The notes beneath the pieces were generated by a model that saw nothing but the letters and a program-made list of their open reading frames with translations, did no database searches and was not told the DNA's origin. Of a DNA stretch of 64,000 bases, positions 52,785 to 61,205 are shown piece after piece. This DNA is from BAIKAL-G1 sp943370385 (GTDB lineage Bacteria; Cyanobacteriota; Cyanobacteriia; PCC-6307; Cyanobiaceae). Made by a program: the position numbers and the translations under genes. The number at the start of each line of letters is the position of its first letter. The first letter of the stretch is position 1. The DNA lies in contig CALRQT020000008.1 of assembly GCA_943370385.1 (NCBI GenBank), forward strand, positions 1 to 64,000. The letters run 5' to 3'.

Positions 52785-53879
52785 GTGACTGCAGAAACGG
52801 ATCGGCAGCGCAGCCTGCTATGCATTCCCTACTGGTGCGGCCTCAATGACGTGCTTGTACAGATTTGGAAATCTTACAAGTATGCGATCGATGCCAATCG
52901 CCAATTGCTCATCGACACCCGAGTCTCTGGGTTCTGGGATGACTTTGACAATTACTTTGTGCCCACTGATGCCACACTGACTGGCCCCATCCGCATTGCT
53001 TGCCGTGTCAGTGATCACGAGATTAAACAACTGAATCAGCGTTCCACCTACCCAGCTGCTCGCCAAGGGCAAATCGAGTTCTGCTATCGCGAAATCCAGC
53101 TTCGCTGCGCCGGAGATCACTTGCCAAGTCGCCTGCAACGCGCTGTTGCCTTCGCGACCAACCAGTTCCAACTTCCCCCTTCCCAGGAGTTTACAAATAC
53201 ATTCACTCGGCGTATTCAGTTCATCGCCGATGCCGCCCTGCATCGCCTTCGCTCGCATGATTATGGCTGCACGCTACCCCGCGATGAGGAGGTGGTGGTC
53301 CACCACAGAGCGGGCGGCGGTCAAGAATCATTTGATGCCCTAAAGCTATTCACTTTCACGGAGCCAGTTCGTTCGGCCGTTCGCCAAGCCCTATCGAAAT
53401 GCGGGGATGACTACGATGCCATCCACATCCGCAACACGGACATCCGAACGGACTACCGCACCTTTCTAGCGCAAGCGGCACCCCGGTTAAGCGGCAGACG
53501 GGTGCTGGTTTGCAGTGATGATCTGGCGGTAATCCGTGCTGCCAAAGAGGTATTGGAAGCCAGCCAGGTCTTCACTGTTACCACCACGGAGGACTCGGGT
53601 GGACAACCCTTACATAAGCTCGGCGTATCCAGAGATGGCGAAGAGCGGCGGCGACTGAACATCAATATGCTTGTCGATCTGATCTGCCTGGCGAGCAGCC
53701 AAGAGCTGTTGATCACTGCCTCCAGGCCCCAATGCTGTAACTCTGGCTTTTCAGGCCTTGCCAAATTGTTGCATGGACACCCCAATTTGATCCATCAACT
53801 AATTGGCGCAGATTCAAGATTGGAACACCAGACCTATTCTCAGCAGCGAAGCCATTCAGCCCTATCAAGTGGCAACTGA
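52785..53879 (+). CDS. Putative glycosyltransferase, fucosyltransferase-like
   Basis: This 364-residue protein starts with GTG at 52785. The C-terminal half has DAIHIRNTDIRTDYRTFL, which resembles the HxRxxD nucleotide-sugar motif of NodZ, O-fucosyltransferase and family 11-type enzymes, followed by LVCSDDLAVIRAAKEVLEA and ITASRPQCCNSGFSGLAKLL. The N-terminal half (LLCIPYWCGLNDVLVQIWKS, KYAIDANRQLLIDTR) fits an acceptor domain of this fold. GC content is lower than in the flanks, hinting at transfer. The role in the polysaccharide locus is inferred from position and the HIRNTD motif. Confidence 0.55.
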   Translation: MTAETDRQRSLLCIPYWCGLNDVLVQIWKSYKYAIDANRQLLIDTRVSGFWDDFDNYFVPTDATLTGPIRIACRVSDHEIKQLNQRSTYPAARQGQIEFCYREIQLRCAGDHLPSRLQRAVAFATNQFQLPPSQEFTNTFTRRIQFIADAALHRLRSHDYGCTLPRDEEVVVHHRAGGGQESFDALKLFTFTEPVRSAVRQALSKCGDDYDAIHIRNTDIRTDYRTFLAQAAPRLSGRRVLVCSDDLAVIRAAKEVLEASQVFTVTTTEDSGGQPLHKLGVSRDGEERRRLNINMLVDLICLASSQELLITASRPQCCNSGFSGLAKLLHGHPNLIHQLIGADSRLEHQTYSQQRSHSALSSGN

Positions 53880-53957
53880 CCCTTAAACGCTACGATTCAC
53901 GCCAGCCCTACTCATCCTTGCAGAGCCTGGCCCCCTGCCACAGGATCAGAGCACCCA

Positions 53958-54836
53958 TCACAAGGCACAACTCAACTCTGGAAGGCGGGCAGCCACTGCC
54001 CGCAAAGACAACCTCAGTTGATCCAAAAGCAACTGGATACCCGGAGCCTCCCCATTCTCTCTCAAAAACACGAGATAGTCGCTAGTGGTGCAATTCACAC
54101 CAAAATCAATGCGCAATCGATCGTCCTGGCCCAAGCCCAATGCGCTGACGTAAAAGACAGGTGCCTTGGTGGCACAATCAGCACAATGGGCTGACTTTTC
54201 AGCTTGAACCGCAACTAGGTTTGGCTTACCAAGCAAACTGCCGTGCAGCTGTTCCGTGGCCAGGCGGGTGGCTACGGGTAAAACATTCAGGTGGATCAAC
54301 TGGGCTTGACTAACCAGATCAGCAGCCGTAATCCCCTTTTCCTCAGTGAGCGCATGGGCACCATTGGCCACCAAAAATAGTGGTGAGTTCAACAGTTCAA
54401 CCACGCAATAACGCTGGGAATCGAGCGATGCCACCTGGGGACGCTGCATGATGCAGGCATCCAGCACATAGCCATCTAGGAGGGCAGCCCCATCCACCTG
54501 GTACTCGAGTGGACAGGGAGGATTGGAGCACCAGCCAGGGGGGAGACCCATGGACAAATGGCCCTTGCCCGTAATGAGATGGAGCCGCAGCGGCCGCCGC
54601 CCTTGGAGACGGGCCACCTGGTGGACCTGGCGCTCAAGCCTCAGCAGGCGATCGTTGCCAGTGACCCCATAGGTGCCGCCTGGCTGGCGTTGCAGGCTGA
54701 TTCCAAGGGTCTTTTGCCCATGGACTGCGTGCCGAGACACCGTGGCTTGGTTGCAGCAGAGCTGGCCGGCAGCAAGGGCTCCGGTGCCTAACCACTGAAG
54801 AAAGTCAAGGGATTCCAGTTCCTCCTGGGAGAGCAT
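53958..54836 (-). CDS. LysR-like regulator (helix-turn-helix protein)
   Basis: This 292-residue protein has an N-terminal helix-turn-helix (FLQWLGTGALAAGQLCCNQA, then TVSRHAV), a linker helix (LRLERQVHQVARLQGRRPLR) and a C-terminal ligand-domain-like part. This layout is that of LysR-type regulators, though sequence similarity is weak. It carries a CxxC pair (SAHCADCATKAP), unusual for LysR types. I chose the ATG at 54836; a GTG at 54851 would add five residues. It is convergent with the putative glycosyltransferase and may control the exopolysaccharide genes. Confidence 0.6.
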   Translation of the reverse strand: MLSQEELESLDFLQWLGTGALAAGQLCCNQATVSRHAVHGQKTLGISLQRQPGGTYGVTGNDRLLRLERQVHQVARLQGRRPLRLHLITGKGHLSMGLPPGWCSNPPCPLEYQVDGAALLDGYVLDACIMQRPQVASLDSQRYCVVELLNSPLFLVANGAHALTEEKGITAADLVSQAQLIHLNVLPVATRLATEQLHGSLLGKPNLVAVQAEKSAHCADCATKAPVFYVSALGLGQDDRLRIDFGVNCTTSDYLVFLRENGEAPGIQLLLDQLRLSLRAVAARLPELSCAL

Positions 54837-55155
54837 TGCTGGCTGGACCACACCAGCAAAAATCTAGAAAGAACCGCATGAACGGGCTACATAAGCTGCG
54901 TATTTGCTGCATATTTCGACCATTGGCCCCTTCTGCTCCTTCATTGTTCGCGATGTTGCAGCTCGCCCCGCCACCTTGCGCTGTGGGACCTGGGCTGGCA
55001 GGACCAGACTCACCCAGGGCCGGCCCGCCGATCCCTTGCCCTATGCAATGGAGCGCCGCTCCATTGCGATCATCCCGTTTGATCCGAAGCTATGGACTGG
55101 CCTGGAGAGTCGTTACCCAGGGCTCTTTCAAGCCATGGATTTGCCTGGATGCTCC
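54837..55155. other. Intergenic region between regulator and exosortase-associated gene
   Basis: I see no supported gene in these 319 bases. A plus-strand open frame at 54904-55326 runs on into the opposite gene. It includes RRSIAIIPFDPKLWTGL, which looks more protein-like than a typical shadow, but its start, end and neighbours do not support a real gene. A decayed gene fragment is possible. Confidence 0.4.
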
Positions 55156-55968
55156 TTACCAAGGGCTGCCCCAAGTCTTAGACAAGCCACGCAACAACTG
55201 GCTCCAAAGTCGATCGATCTCAGCTGGCGACGTTTGATCAGTCGTGCCAAGACTCACCAACAGGCATCCGAAGTTGCGATTGGGGGTCAGGCCCAGGATG
55301 CGGCTGAGCGTCACCTGGGCGCCTGAGGCGCCACGATCGGCGCCGGCCTCCAGCTGGGCGGCGCTAACGCCCCCCACTGGAGCCAGCATGGCGCTGGGAT
55401 TGGTTGGGGCTGGAGCTTCCCGAGGTCCATGGGATCCATCGCCAGGAGCAACCCCCTTAGGCTGGCCCACCAGGCAGGTCTGGCGCAGCTGCTGGGGGCC
55501 GATTTGGCCCTCCACATAGGCGAGCGAGCCGCCATCGCCCTGCAGGGGCAGGCCCCGGGGCAGGGCCAGGGACGGCTGGTCGCGGCTGATCAGGGCCAAC
55601 TGGAAATTGGCGCGTTGGCGCACCTGGGCGGGCAGCAGCTGGAGCGTGGCCGTGGTGGCGCCATCGCGCAGCAGGAAGGCTTGCCGCGGGCCGCGCGCAA
55701 ACTCACTGCTGCGCTGACCTGGACTCGAGGACAAGGGGGTGACCTCCAGGCCGGCCTGCCCTAAGGAGGCCACCACCGTCGGCGCCGCCAAGGGAGCGGC
55801 TTCAGGCCAGCGGGGCAGGGCCAGGGCCTGGAGGGCGGCCAGGCAGGCAACGCCACTGAGGCTGGCCAGGACCAGCCTGGTGGCGCCAACTCCGGCGCCG
55901 GCAGCATCAAGGCTGGAGGGGTCCATCCGCTTCCCAGGGGCCCTGGGGATCGGGGTAACAGTGGTCAT
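55156..55968 (-). CDS. Cyanoexosortase-associated protein
   Basis: This 270-residue protein has one N-terminal membrane segment (TRLVLASLSGVACLAALQAL). The periplasmic part contains RQAFLLRDGATTATLQLLPA and GLTPNRNFGCLLVSL, then LWSQLLRGLSKTW. It overlaps the exosortase gene by 4 bases, and the size and position fit the associated protein that accompanies cyanoexosortase A. Its job is not known; it may present substrates or the glycan. The centre is rich in Pro, Gly and Ala. The ATG at 55968 is coupled to the exosortase stop. Confidence 0.7.
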   Translation of the reverse strand: MTTVTPIPRAPGKRMDPSSLDAAGAGVGATRLVLASLSGVACLAALQALALPRWPEAAPLAAPTVVASLGQAGLEVTPLSSSPGQRSSEFARGPRQAFLLRDGATTATLQLLPAQVRQRANFQLALISRDQPSLALPRGLPLQGDGGSLAYVEGQIGPQQLRQTCLVGQPKGVAPGDGSHGPREAPAPTNPSAMLAPVGGVSAAQLEAGADRGASGAQVTLSRILGLTPNRNFGCLLVSLGTTDQTSPAEIDRLWSQLLRGLSKTWGSPW

Positions 55969-56963
55969 GGCTTGATCTCCATGCGGTTGTTGCGGTCCCG
56001 CTGCGGGGCGAGGGGCAGGGGGCCCAATTCAGGCTCCAGCAGCCGCAAATAGCACATACCGAAGACAAAGACCGCCATTCCCGAGAAAATCAATGCGCCC
56101 GTATCCTGGTGAAAAAAGTCAAACCAAAAGCTGCCTTTACCATTGCCCGATCCCGTCACCAGGGTGAGAGTCGCGACGCGTATCGTGTTGCTCAACAAGC
56201 CAATTAAGGGGGCTACAGCCAACACGATCAAGCGACTCAAATTCGATCGGATCGGGAACGCCAACAGGAAGATGATCGCCGTACAAAACACCAGGGCAAT
56301 CATGTCGAGGCCATTGCAGCCGGCCAGCACCTGCACCCCCCCGCCTGGACCCATCAAGACGCTGCGCTGATCCACAACCACCGGAATGCCCAGGCTGTTC
56401 AGCAACAGGCCCGCAAGCGAGGCGGTGAGCAGGCTGATCGGTTTCTCCGGCAACAGCCGCATCAACAGGGCAAAGCCCGGCAGCAACAGCAGGCAAAGCA
56501 AGGCATCCCGGAACAGGCCGAGCTGGCGCCAAGGCCGAGCCAACAGGGCCAGGGCCAGGCCCCCCATCGGTGCCAAGGCATAGAGCAGCCCGTCCGATTG
56601 CAACACCAAAGAGGTGCGGAGCAGCACCCACAACACCAGGGCACTGCCCAGCCACCGGGCTGTCCGCGACGGCCGCGGGTGCAATTGATCGAGCCGGTCC
56701 TCGAGGCAGACCAGGGCACCGCCCCAGACCAAGAGGGCCAACACGGTGGTGTTGGCGGTCTGGCTGCTGTGGAACACGGCGATGTTCTGGGTGGCAAGCG
56801 CCGCGGCTAGCAGCAGCCAAAGGTTGCGCGTGGTGGCCCGGGGCAGGACCGGGAACCATGGGGCTTGAAGCAATTTGGCCTGGAGGCGTTCGGCCTGGAA
56901 CCATTTGGCCTGGAGGCGTTTGGCCTGGGGCCGTTTGGCCTGAACCAATTTCGAAACTCCCAT
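55965..56963 (-). CDS. crtA: Cyanoexosortase (probably A type)
   Basis: This 332-residue polytopic membrane protein carries the exosortase triad. Cys216 lies in QVLAGCNGLDMIALV, Arg262 in LLSNTIRVATLTL and His285 in FDFFHQDTGALIF. These residues cleave and transfer PEP-CTERM tails, probably onto a membrane or glycan acceptor. About eight hydrophobic helices follow a tandem-repeat N terminus of about 37 residues. It lies within a glycosyltransferase operon, 2 bases after the upstream gene. Three proteins with matching tails lie at 42.9-47.2 kb. The A-type call rests on the HpsJ-like and associated partners. Confidence 0.85.
   Translation of the reverse strand: MGVSKLVQAKRPQAKRLQAKWFQAERLQAKLLQAPWFPVLPRATTRNLWLLLAAALATQNIAVFHSSQTANTTVLALLVWGGALVCLEDRLDQLHPRPSRTARWLGSALVLWVLLRTSLVLQSDGLLYALAPMGGLALALLARPWRQLGLFRDALLCLLLLPGFALLMRLLPEKPISLLTASLAGLLLNSLGIPVVVDQRSVLMGPGGGVQVLAGCNGLDMIALVFCTAIIFLLAFPIRSNLSRLIVLAVAPLIGLLSNTIRVATLTLVTGSGNGKGSFWFDFFHQDTGALIFSGMAVFVFGMCYLRLLEPELGPLPLAPQRDRNNRMEIKP
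56853..56942 (-). repeat. Six 15-base tandem units in the 5' end of the exosortase gene
   Basis: Read on the coding strand, units follow the pattern CAGGCCAAA plus six variable bases, six in a row. They encode QAKRP, QAKRL, QAKWF, QAERL, QAKLL and QAPWF at residues 8-37. The last units have drifted. The repeat places a positively charged tail before the first membrane helix. Unit length is a multiple of three, so copy-number change keeps the frame. Confidence 0.9.
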
Positions 56964-56965
56964 GG

Positions 56966-58324
56966 TCAGTGGCTCCCCTGGGCCACCGGCCGGATCGTGC
57001 GGGCCGGGGCGTAGGACTTGAGCTTTAACGGCAGGTGGCGGGCCAGGGTGCGGGCATAGGCCTGCAAGGTCACCGAGGGGGAGGCGGTGCGCTCCAGGTG
57101 CCGGCGACCGGCCTGGCCTAGCTGCTCACAGAGGCTTGGATCGCCACTCAACGTTTCGATGTAGGCCGCCAACTCGATCGCCTCACCGCTGCGAAAGGCG
57201 GCTCCACAGCCCGCCCGTTCCACTTCCTGGCGCAGGTAGGAGCGTTCACCACAGATCACGGCGATCGGGGTGGCGGCGGCCAGGTGGCCGTAGAGCTTGC
57301 TGGGGGCCACCTGACCTTCCGCCTCGGCCAGCAGACTCACCACCGCCAAATCAGCCGTGGCCAACATTTCCGGCACCGTGGCATGGTCTTGATAGGGAAG
57401 GAAGCGCACATTGGTGAGGGTTAGCGCCTTCACCCGCTCCACCAACTCGCCATGGCGGGCGCCTGAACCCACAATCACAAATTGGATGCATTTGTGCTGC
57501 TGTTGCAGCAGGGCTGCCGCATCGACCAACGTGACCAGGTCATGGCAACGGCCCTGGTTGCCGGAATAGAGCACGGTAAACACCGACTCCAAACCATGCT
57601 GTTTAGCAAAGCCATTATGGGCCTTAGCCAGGGGCCTTATCCGCTCCGGATCCGCCCAACTGGGAATCAGGCTCACCGGCGTCTTGACGCTGGGATAATG
57701 CTCCCGCAGCCGCTCGCGCATGGTTGAACTAAGCACGATCAATTCCTTGGCAGAAGCAAAGCTGCGAGTTTGCAACCAGCGCCAGAAACGCACCAACGGC
57801 GCCGCATGGTCGAGCACCCCGAGGGACACGGCGATGTCTGGATAGAGGTCATAGAGAAGCACCAAATAGGGGGCTCCAGTTAACAGATGTACGAACCATC
57901 CCACAACTGGTAGGTAGGCAGGTTCGGTCGTAAAGATCAACAAATCACCACGACGAGCCTGTCTTAGCAGGCGCAGTTGGGTTCTTAGGCAAAACAGCAG
58001 GCTGTTCACGACCCGCCCCCGAAGCCGCGTTGGCCAGAAGCGGGAAACCGAGGTGCGGCGGATGCAGCGGTTGTAATCGAACTGAATACGATCTGCCCTA
58101 CTGCGGCTATAGGCATAGCTGGGCTGGCCGGTCAATACCAGGGTTTGCAAACCGCCTTCGGCCAGGCGCCGCGACAGGTCATCGATAAATTGGCCAGTTG
58201 CAGCGAAATCAGGAGGAAAGAATTGGGTGCAGATTGTTAGGCGCGCATTGGCAGAATCCTGCAAGCGCCAACGCAGACGATCGATCACGGTCGACACAGC
58301 CAGCGAAGCCGGAATAAATGCCAT
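56966..58324 (-). CDS. Glycosyltransferase family 4 protein
   Basis: This 452-residue GT-B enzyme has the acceptor half ICTQFFPPDFAATGQFIDDLSRR with LVLTGQPSYAY. The nucleotide-sugar half contains VLYSGNQGRCHDLVTLVDAA and FVIVGSGARHGELVER, then the family 4 signature (LAEAEGQVAPSKLYGHLAAATP, with Glu in the usual position). The layout resembles WbuB/WcaI-type enzymes of polysaccharide loci. The start is ATG at 58324. It is directly upstream of the exosortase, 2 bases apart. Confidence 0.85.
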   Translation of the reverse strand: MAFIPASLAVSTVIDRLRWRLQDSANARLTICTQFFPPDFAATGQFIDDLSRRLAEGGLQTLVLTGQPSYAYSRSRADRIQFDYNRCIRRTSVSRFWPTRLRGRVVNSLLFCLRTQLRLLRQARRGDLLIFTTEPAYLPVVGWFVHLLTGAPYLVLLYDLYPDIAVSLGVLDHAAPLVRFWRWLQTRSFASAKELIVLSSTMRERLREHYPSVKTPVSLIPSWADPERIRPLAKAHNGFAKQHGLESVFTVLYSGNQGRCHDLVTLVDAAALLQQQHKCIQFVIVGSGARHGELVERVKALTLTNVRFLPYQDHATVPEMLATADLAVVSLLAEAEGQVAPSKLYGHLAAATPIAVICGERSYLRQEVERAGCGAAFRSGEAIELAAYIETLSGDPSLCEQLGQAGRRHLERTASPSVTLQAYARTLARHLPLKLKSYAPARTIRPVAQGSH

Positions 58325-58392
58325 TGATACCCTCTTCGTTCATGGCTCTCGGACCTGGTGGACCCGGTCTGCACTACAACGTATCCAGCTAA

Positions 58393-58411
58393 AGATGGGT
58401 TAGAGCCATCT
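58393..58411 (-). terminator. Small hairpin between the acyltransferase and a glycosyltransferase
   Basis: AGATGG and CCATCT (58393-58398 and 58406-58411) form a perfect 6-bp stem with a 7-base loop, followed by TTAG on the minus strand. It lies in the longest break of the otherwise overlapping operon (117 bases), so it may attenuate transcription there. Confidence 0.35.
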
Positions 58412-58441
58412 AACGCAAGCCACCTCGAAACTGCGCTGGCT

Positions 58442-59053
58442 CTAGGGCAGGGGCGCCGCAACATGCCGCGTCTGGGCACAACCAAGGCTCGCCAAACGCT
58501 CCCCCGTGCGCGGCCCCACAACCACCGCCGGATTGCCACGCACGATCACCGCTGGCGCGATCTCGCCGCTGGCCACCGCCCCCAGGCCCACCACCGCCCC
58601 GGCCCCCACCCGGGTGCCCGGGGCCAGTACGGCCCTAGCCGCCACCCAGACCTGGGAGCCGATCAGGATCGGCTGGGCCACCAAGTCGAACCCCGGCGAG
58701 CGGAAATCGTGGTTGCCGGTGCAGAGGTAGGCCCCCTGGGAGAGGCAGACCCGATCGCCAACGCACACCGGGGCCAAGTTGTCGATCCAAACCGCTTCCC
58801 CCAGCCAGCAGTGGTCACCGAGGGCGAGCCGCCAGGGGAATTTCACCCGCAGGCCGGGCTTGATCCGGCAGCCCAAGCCCACCTGACTCCCAAACAGGCG
58901 CAGCAGGGCACAGCGCCAGCCCGAACCGGGCAACCAGCGCGCCGCCAGCAATGGGGATCCCAGGCAGAACCAACCGAGGCGCACCAACCAGGGGGCGCCG
59001 GGGTGCCAGTCGGGCGGCAACCGGTAGTGATCAAGCTGTTGCAGCTCCCTCAT
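58442..59053 (-). CDS. WcaF/maltose-type O-acetyltransferase
   Basis: This 203-residue protein is a left-handed beta-helix acyltransferase. Hexapeptide repeats run from LGCRIKPGLRVKFPWRLALG to AVVGLGAVASGEIAPAV. It has the CTGNHDFRSPGFDLV motif, with the catalytic histidine, that marks colanic acid WcaF-type acetyltransferases. It likely adds acetyl groups to the polysaccharide. ATG at 59053 overlaps the upstream glycosyltransferase by 4 bases. Confidence 0.85.
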   Translation of the reverse strand: MRELQQLDHYRLPPDWHPGAPWLVRLGWFCLGSPLLAARWLPGSGWRCALLRLFGSQVGLGCRIKPGLRVKFPWRLALGDHCWLGEAVWIDNLAPVCVGDRVCLSQGAYLCTGNHDFRSPGFDLVAQPILIGSQVWVAARAVLAPGTRVGAGAVVGLGAVASGEIAPAVIVRGNPAVVVGPRTGERLASLGCAQTRHVAAPLP

Positions 59054-60264
59054 GGCAGGGCCGGGAAGGTGGCACGCAGGTGGTGGCGGAAGCGGCGACG
59101 GGCCACCGCGGGACTGGCGTGCCGATCGATCCAGGCACGAGCGCCCGTGCCCAAGCGCTGGCGCCGGGCCGGTTGGGCGCAGATCGCCGTGATCGCCTCA
59201 GCCATCGCCCCAACCACGGACGCCGCCATCGCCGCCGGTTCGCCCTCCACTAGGGCGCCGGTTTGGCCGGGAATCACAAAATCCTCTGGGCCGCCGCACC
59301 GGGTGCTCACCACCGGAATGCCGCAGGCCATCGCCTCCAGGGCGGCAATGCAGAGGCCCTCCTGGTGCGAGGGGATCACAAACAGGTCCCAGCTCTGCAG
59401 GGTGGCGGCCAACTGGGCCGCAGGCAGCAGGGGATGGCAGTGCACCCGATCGGCGATGCCAAGCGCTTGCAGGCGGGGCAAGAGAAAGCTGCCATCCGCT
59501 TCTCCGGTCAGCTCCAGCTGCACGGGCCTGCCCTGCTGCACCAGCCTCTGCACCACCGCAAGCAACAGGTCGATCTGTTTGCGGGGATCGCTGTAGCGAC
59601 CGGAAAAACCCAGCCGCCAGGGCACGCGACGCTCCGGGGCCGGAAAAAACAACTGGGGATCACTGGGGCGATAGAGCACCCCATCCATGGGGCGGCCGCC
59701 GATCGCCGCCAGGGCCCGGCCCGTAACCTCGCTAATCGTGAGGATGTGACCCTTAGGGGCGCGCAACACCTGCCGCTCCAGCCGTCGCAACACCGGCGCA
59801 TTAACGCTGCGATCAAGCAGGCGCCGGGCCGGCGGAAACTGTCTCACCCGGTCGCGGCGATCCCCCTGCCAATCACTGCCGATCCAGGCCAGAAATGGCA
59901 CATTCAGGCTCGAATAACGGGCGGCACAGAGGGGATTGCCGGTAACAGCCAGGTGCAGATCGCAGCTGGCCACCAGGGTTTTCCAGTAGTCCCGCGGCTG
60001 GAAATGGGTGAATTCCAGCTCCGGTAGCCAGGCACCTAGGCCATGGCCCAGGTGGCCCCCCAGGCTCGCTTCCTGGTGCTGACCGGGCTGGCGGCCCTGC
60101 AGCAAGGCGCCGAAGGGCACCGAAAGCTCGGGGCTACAACTCCAGGGTTCATACCAGGCCAACACCGGCGTGATCCCCAGGGCCTCCAGCTCGGCGATCA
60201 CCCACTCCAGCTTCGCGGCCACACCCCCACAGGCCGGCCGGATCGTGCTGATCAGGGCCTTCAT
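59050..60264 (-). CDS. Glycosyltransferase family 4 protein
   Basis: This 404-residue GT-B protein begins MKALISTIRPACGGVAAKLE. The donor half has RLGFSGRYSDPRKQIDLLLA (sugar-nucleotide site) and QLELTGEADGSFLLPRL, then SHQEGLCIAALEAMACGIPV, the EX7E motif of family 4. The start is ATG at 60264. It is coupled to the flanking genes by 4-base overlaps. The sugar added cannot be told from sequence. Confidence 0.86.
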   Translation of the reverse strand: MKALISTIRPACGGVAAKLEWVIAELEALGITPVLAWYEPWSCSPELSVPFGALLQGRQPGQHQEASLGGHLGHGLGAWLPELEFTHFQPRDYWKTLVASCDLHLAVTGNPLCAARYSSLNVPFLAWIGSDWQGDRRDRVRQFPPARRLLDRSVNAPVLRRLERQVLRAPKGHILTISEVTGRALAAIGGRPMDGVLYRPSDPQLFFPAPERRVPWRLGFSGRYSDPRKQIDLLLAVVQRLVQQGRPVQLELTGEADGSFLLPRLQALGIADRVHCHPLLPAAQLAATLQSWDLFVIPSHQEGLCIAALEAMACGIPVVSTRCGGPEDFVIPGQTGALVEGEPAAMAASVVGAMAEAITAICAQPARRQRLGTGARAWIDRHASPAVARRRFRHHLRATFPALP

Positions 60265-61043
60265 GGTCGGGCCTGGGTGGTGCGACCCTCGAGCAAGAAC
60301 AGCAGCAGCAGCAACTCGGCGTAGATGCGCTGGGCCGTGTAATACAACCCCCGGGCCCCATCCCAGAGGTTGCCCTTAATCAGCAGGCAATACACCCCCA
60401 CCAATAACGGCGCCAGGGGGCTGTGTTTGCGCAGACGATCGGCCAGGGACAGCTGGCGTGAGGGCGTCGATAGCAATTTCTGCCGTTCCGCCATCAGGTA
60501 GCGAGGTTGGGCGTTCAACCAACGCGTCAGGGGCTTGCGGTCGTCATGGAGGATCGGCTCATCCAGGGTCCAAACCTCACCGGGGAGTTGCAGGGCCTCG
60601 GCATGGCCATCAGCCACATAACAAGCCTGCCGATGGCGAAATAACACCGTGCGTGGTGGCAAGAGGGTGCCACGCAGGGGTTGGCCCTGAATGCAATAGC
60701 GAAAGGGCAGGGCAAAACCCGACACCAGCTCCGGTGCCGAAGCGATCGCCTGGCGCAGCACACCCGCCAGGCGATCCGAGATGCCGTAGTCAGCGTCCAG
60801 GCTCAACACCCAAGGCGTGCTGATGCGGGCCAGGCCAAAATTTCGCTGGTTCTCGAAGTTGTCAAAGCGACGGCCCACAACCTCCACCCCAGGGGTGCCC
60901 TGCAGAATCGCCAAGGTGGCGTCGGTGCTGCCGCTATCCACCACCAGAATGCGATCTACCCAGTGGAGCCCTGCCAGGGTGCGGGCGATGTTACTTTCTT
61001 CGTTAAAAGTAAGAATCAAGGCCGTTACAGCCCCTGCATTCAT
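60261..61043 (-). CDS. Glycosyltransferase family 2 protein
   Basis: This 260-residue GT-A enzyme has ALILTFNEESNIARTLAGL, ILVVDSGSTDATLAI and FENQRNFGLARISTPWVLSL with DADYGIS, where the Asp pair binds metal. The pattern resembles WaaE/KdtX-like beta-glycosyltransferases. A C-terminal hydrophobic segment (LAPLLVGVYCLLIKGNL) probably anchors it. I chose ATG at 61043 (MNAGAVTALIL); another ATG at 61112 (MAVRNPIQ) is possible. It overlaps the next gene by 4 bases. Confidence 0.85.
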   Translation of the reverse strand: MNAGAVTALILTFNEESNIARTLAGLHWVDRILVVDSGSTDATLAILQGTPGVEVVGRRFDNFENQRNFGLARISTPWVLSLDADYGISDRLAGVLRQAIASAPELVSGFALPFRYCIQGQPLRGTLLPPRTVLFRHRQACYVADGHAEALQLPGEVWTLDEPILHDDRKPLTRWLNAQPRYLMAERQKLLSTPSRQLSLADRLRKHSPLAPLLVGVYCLLIKGNLWDGARGLYYTAQRIYAELLLLLFLLEGRTTQARP

Positions 61044-61205
61044 TGGTGTTACGACACAAGCCTGGGCATCGTCCTGAGGGCCCACAACCTGAATAGGGTT
61101 CCGCACTGCCATCCAAATTAAGCCCCTGGCAGAAATCAAGATCTAACAAGGCTAAATCAGCCGACCAGCCTATCTATACTTGATCTGCAGCAGATTCGCC
61201 GAGCG

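Noticed and set aside
54904..55326. A 140-residue plus-strand frame with RRSIAIIPFDPKLWTGL
   Set aside because: It extends into the exosortase-associated gene on the other strand and has no family motif. A decayed fragment cannot be excluded, so it is only mentioned with the gap.
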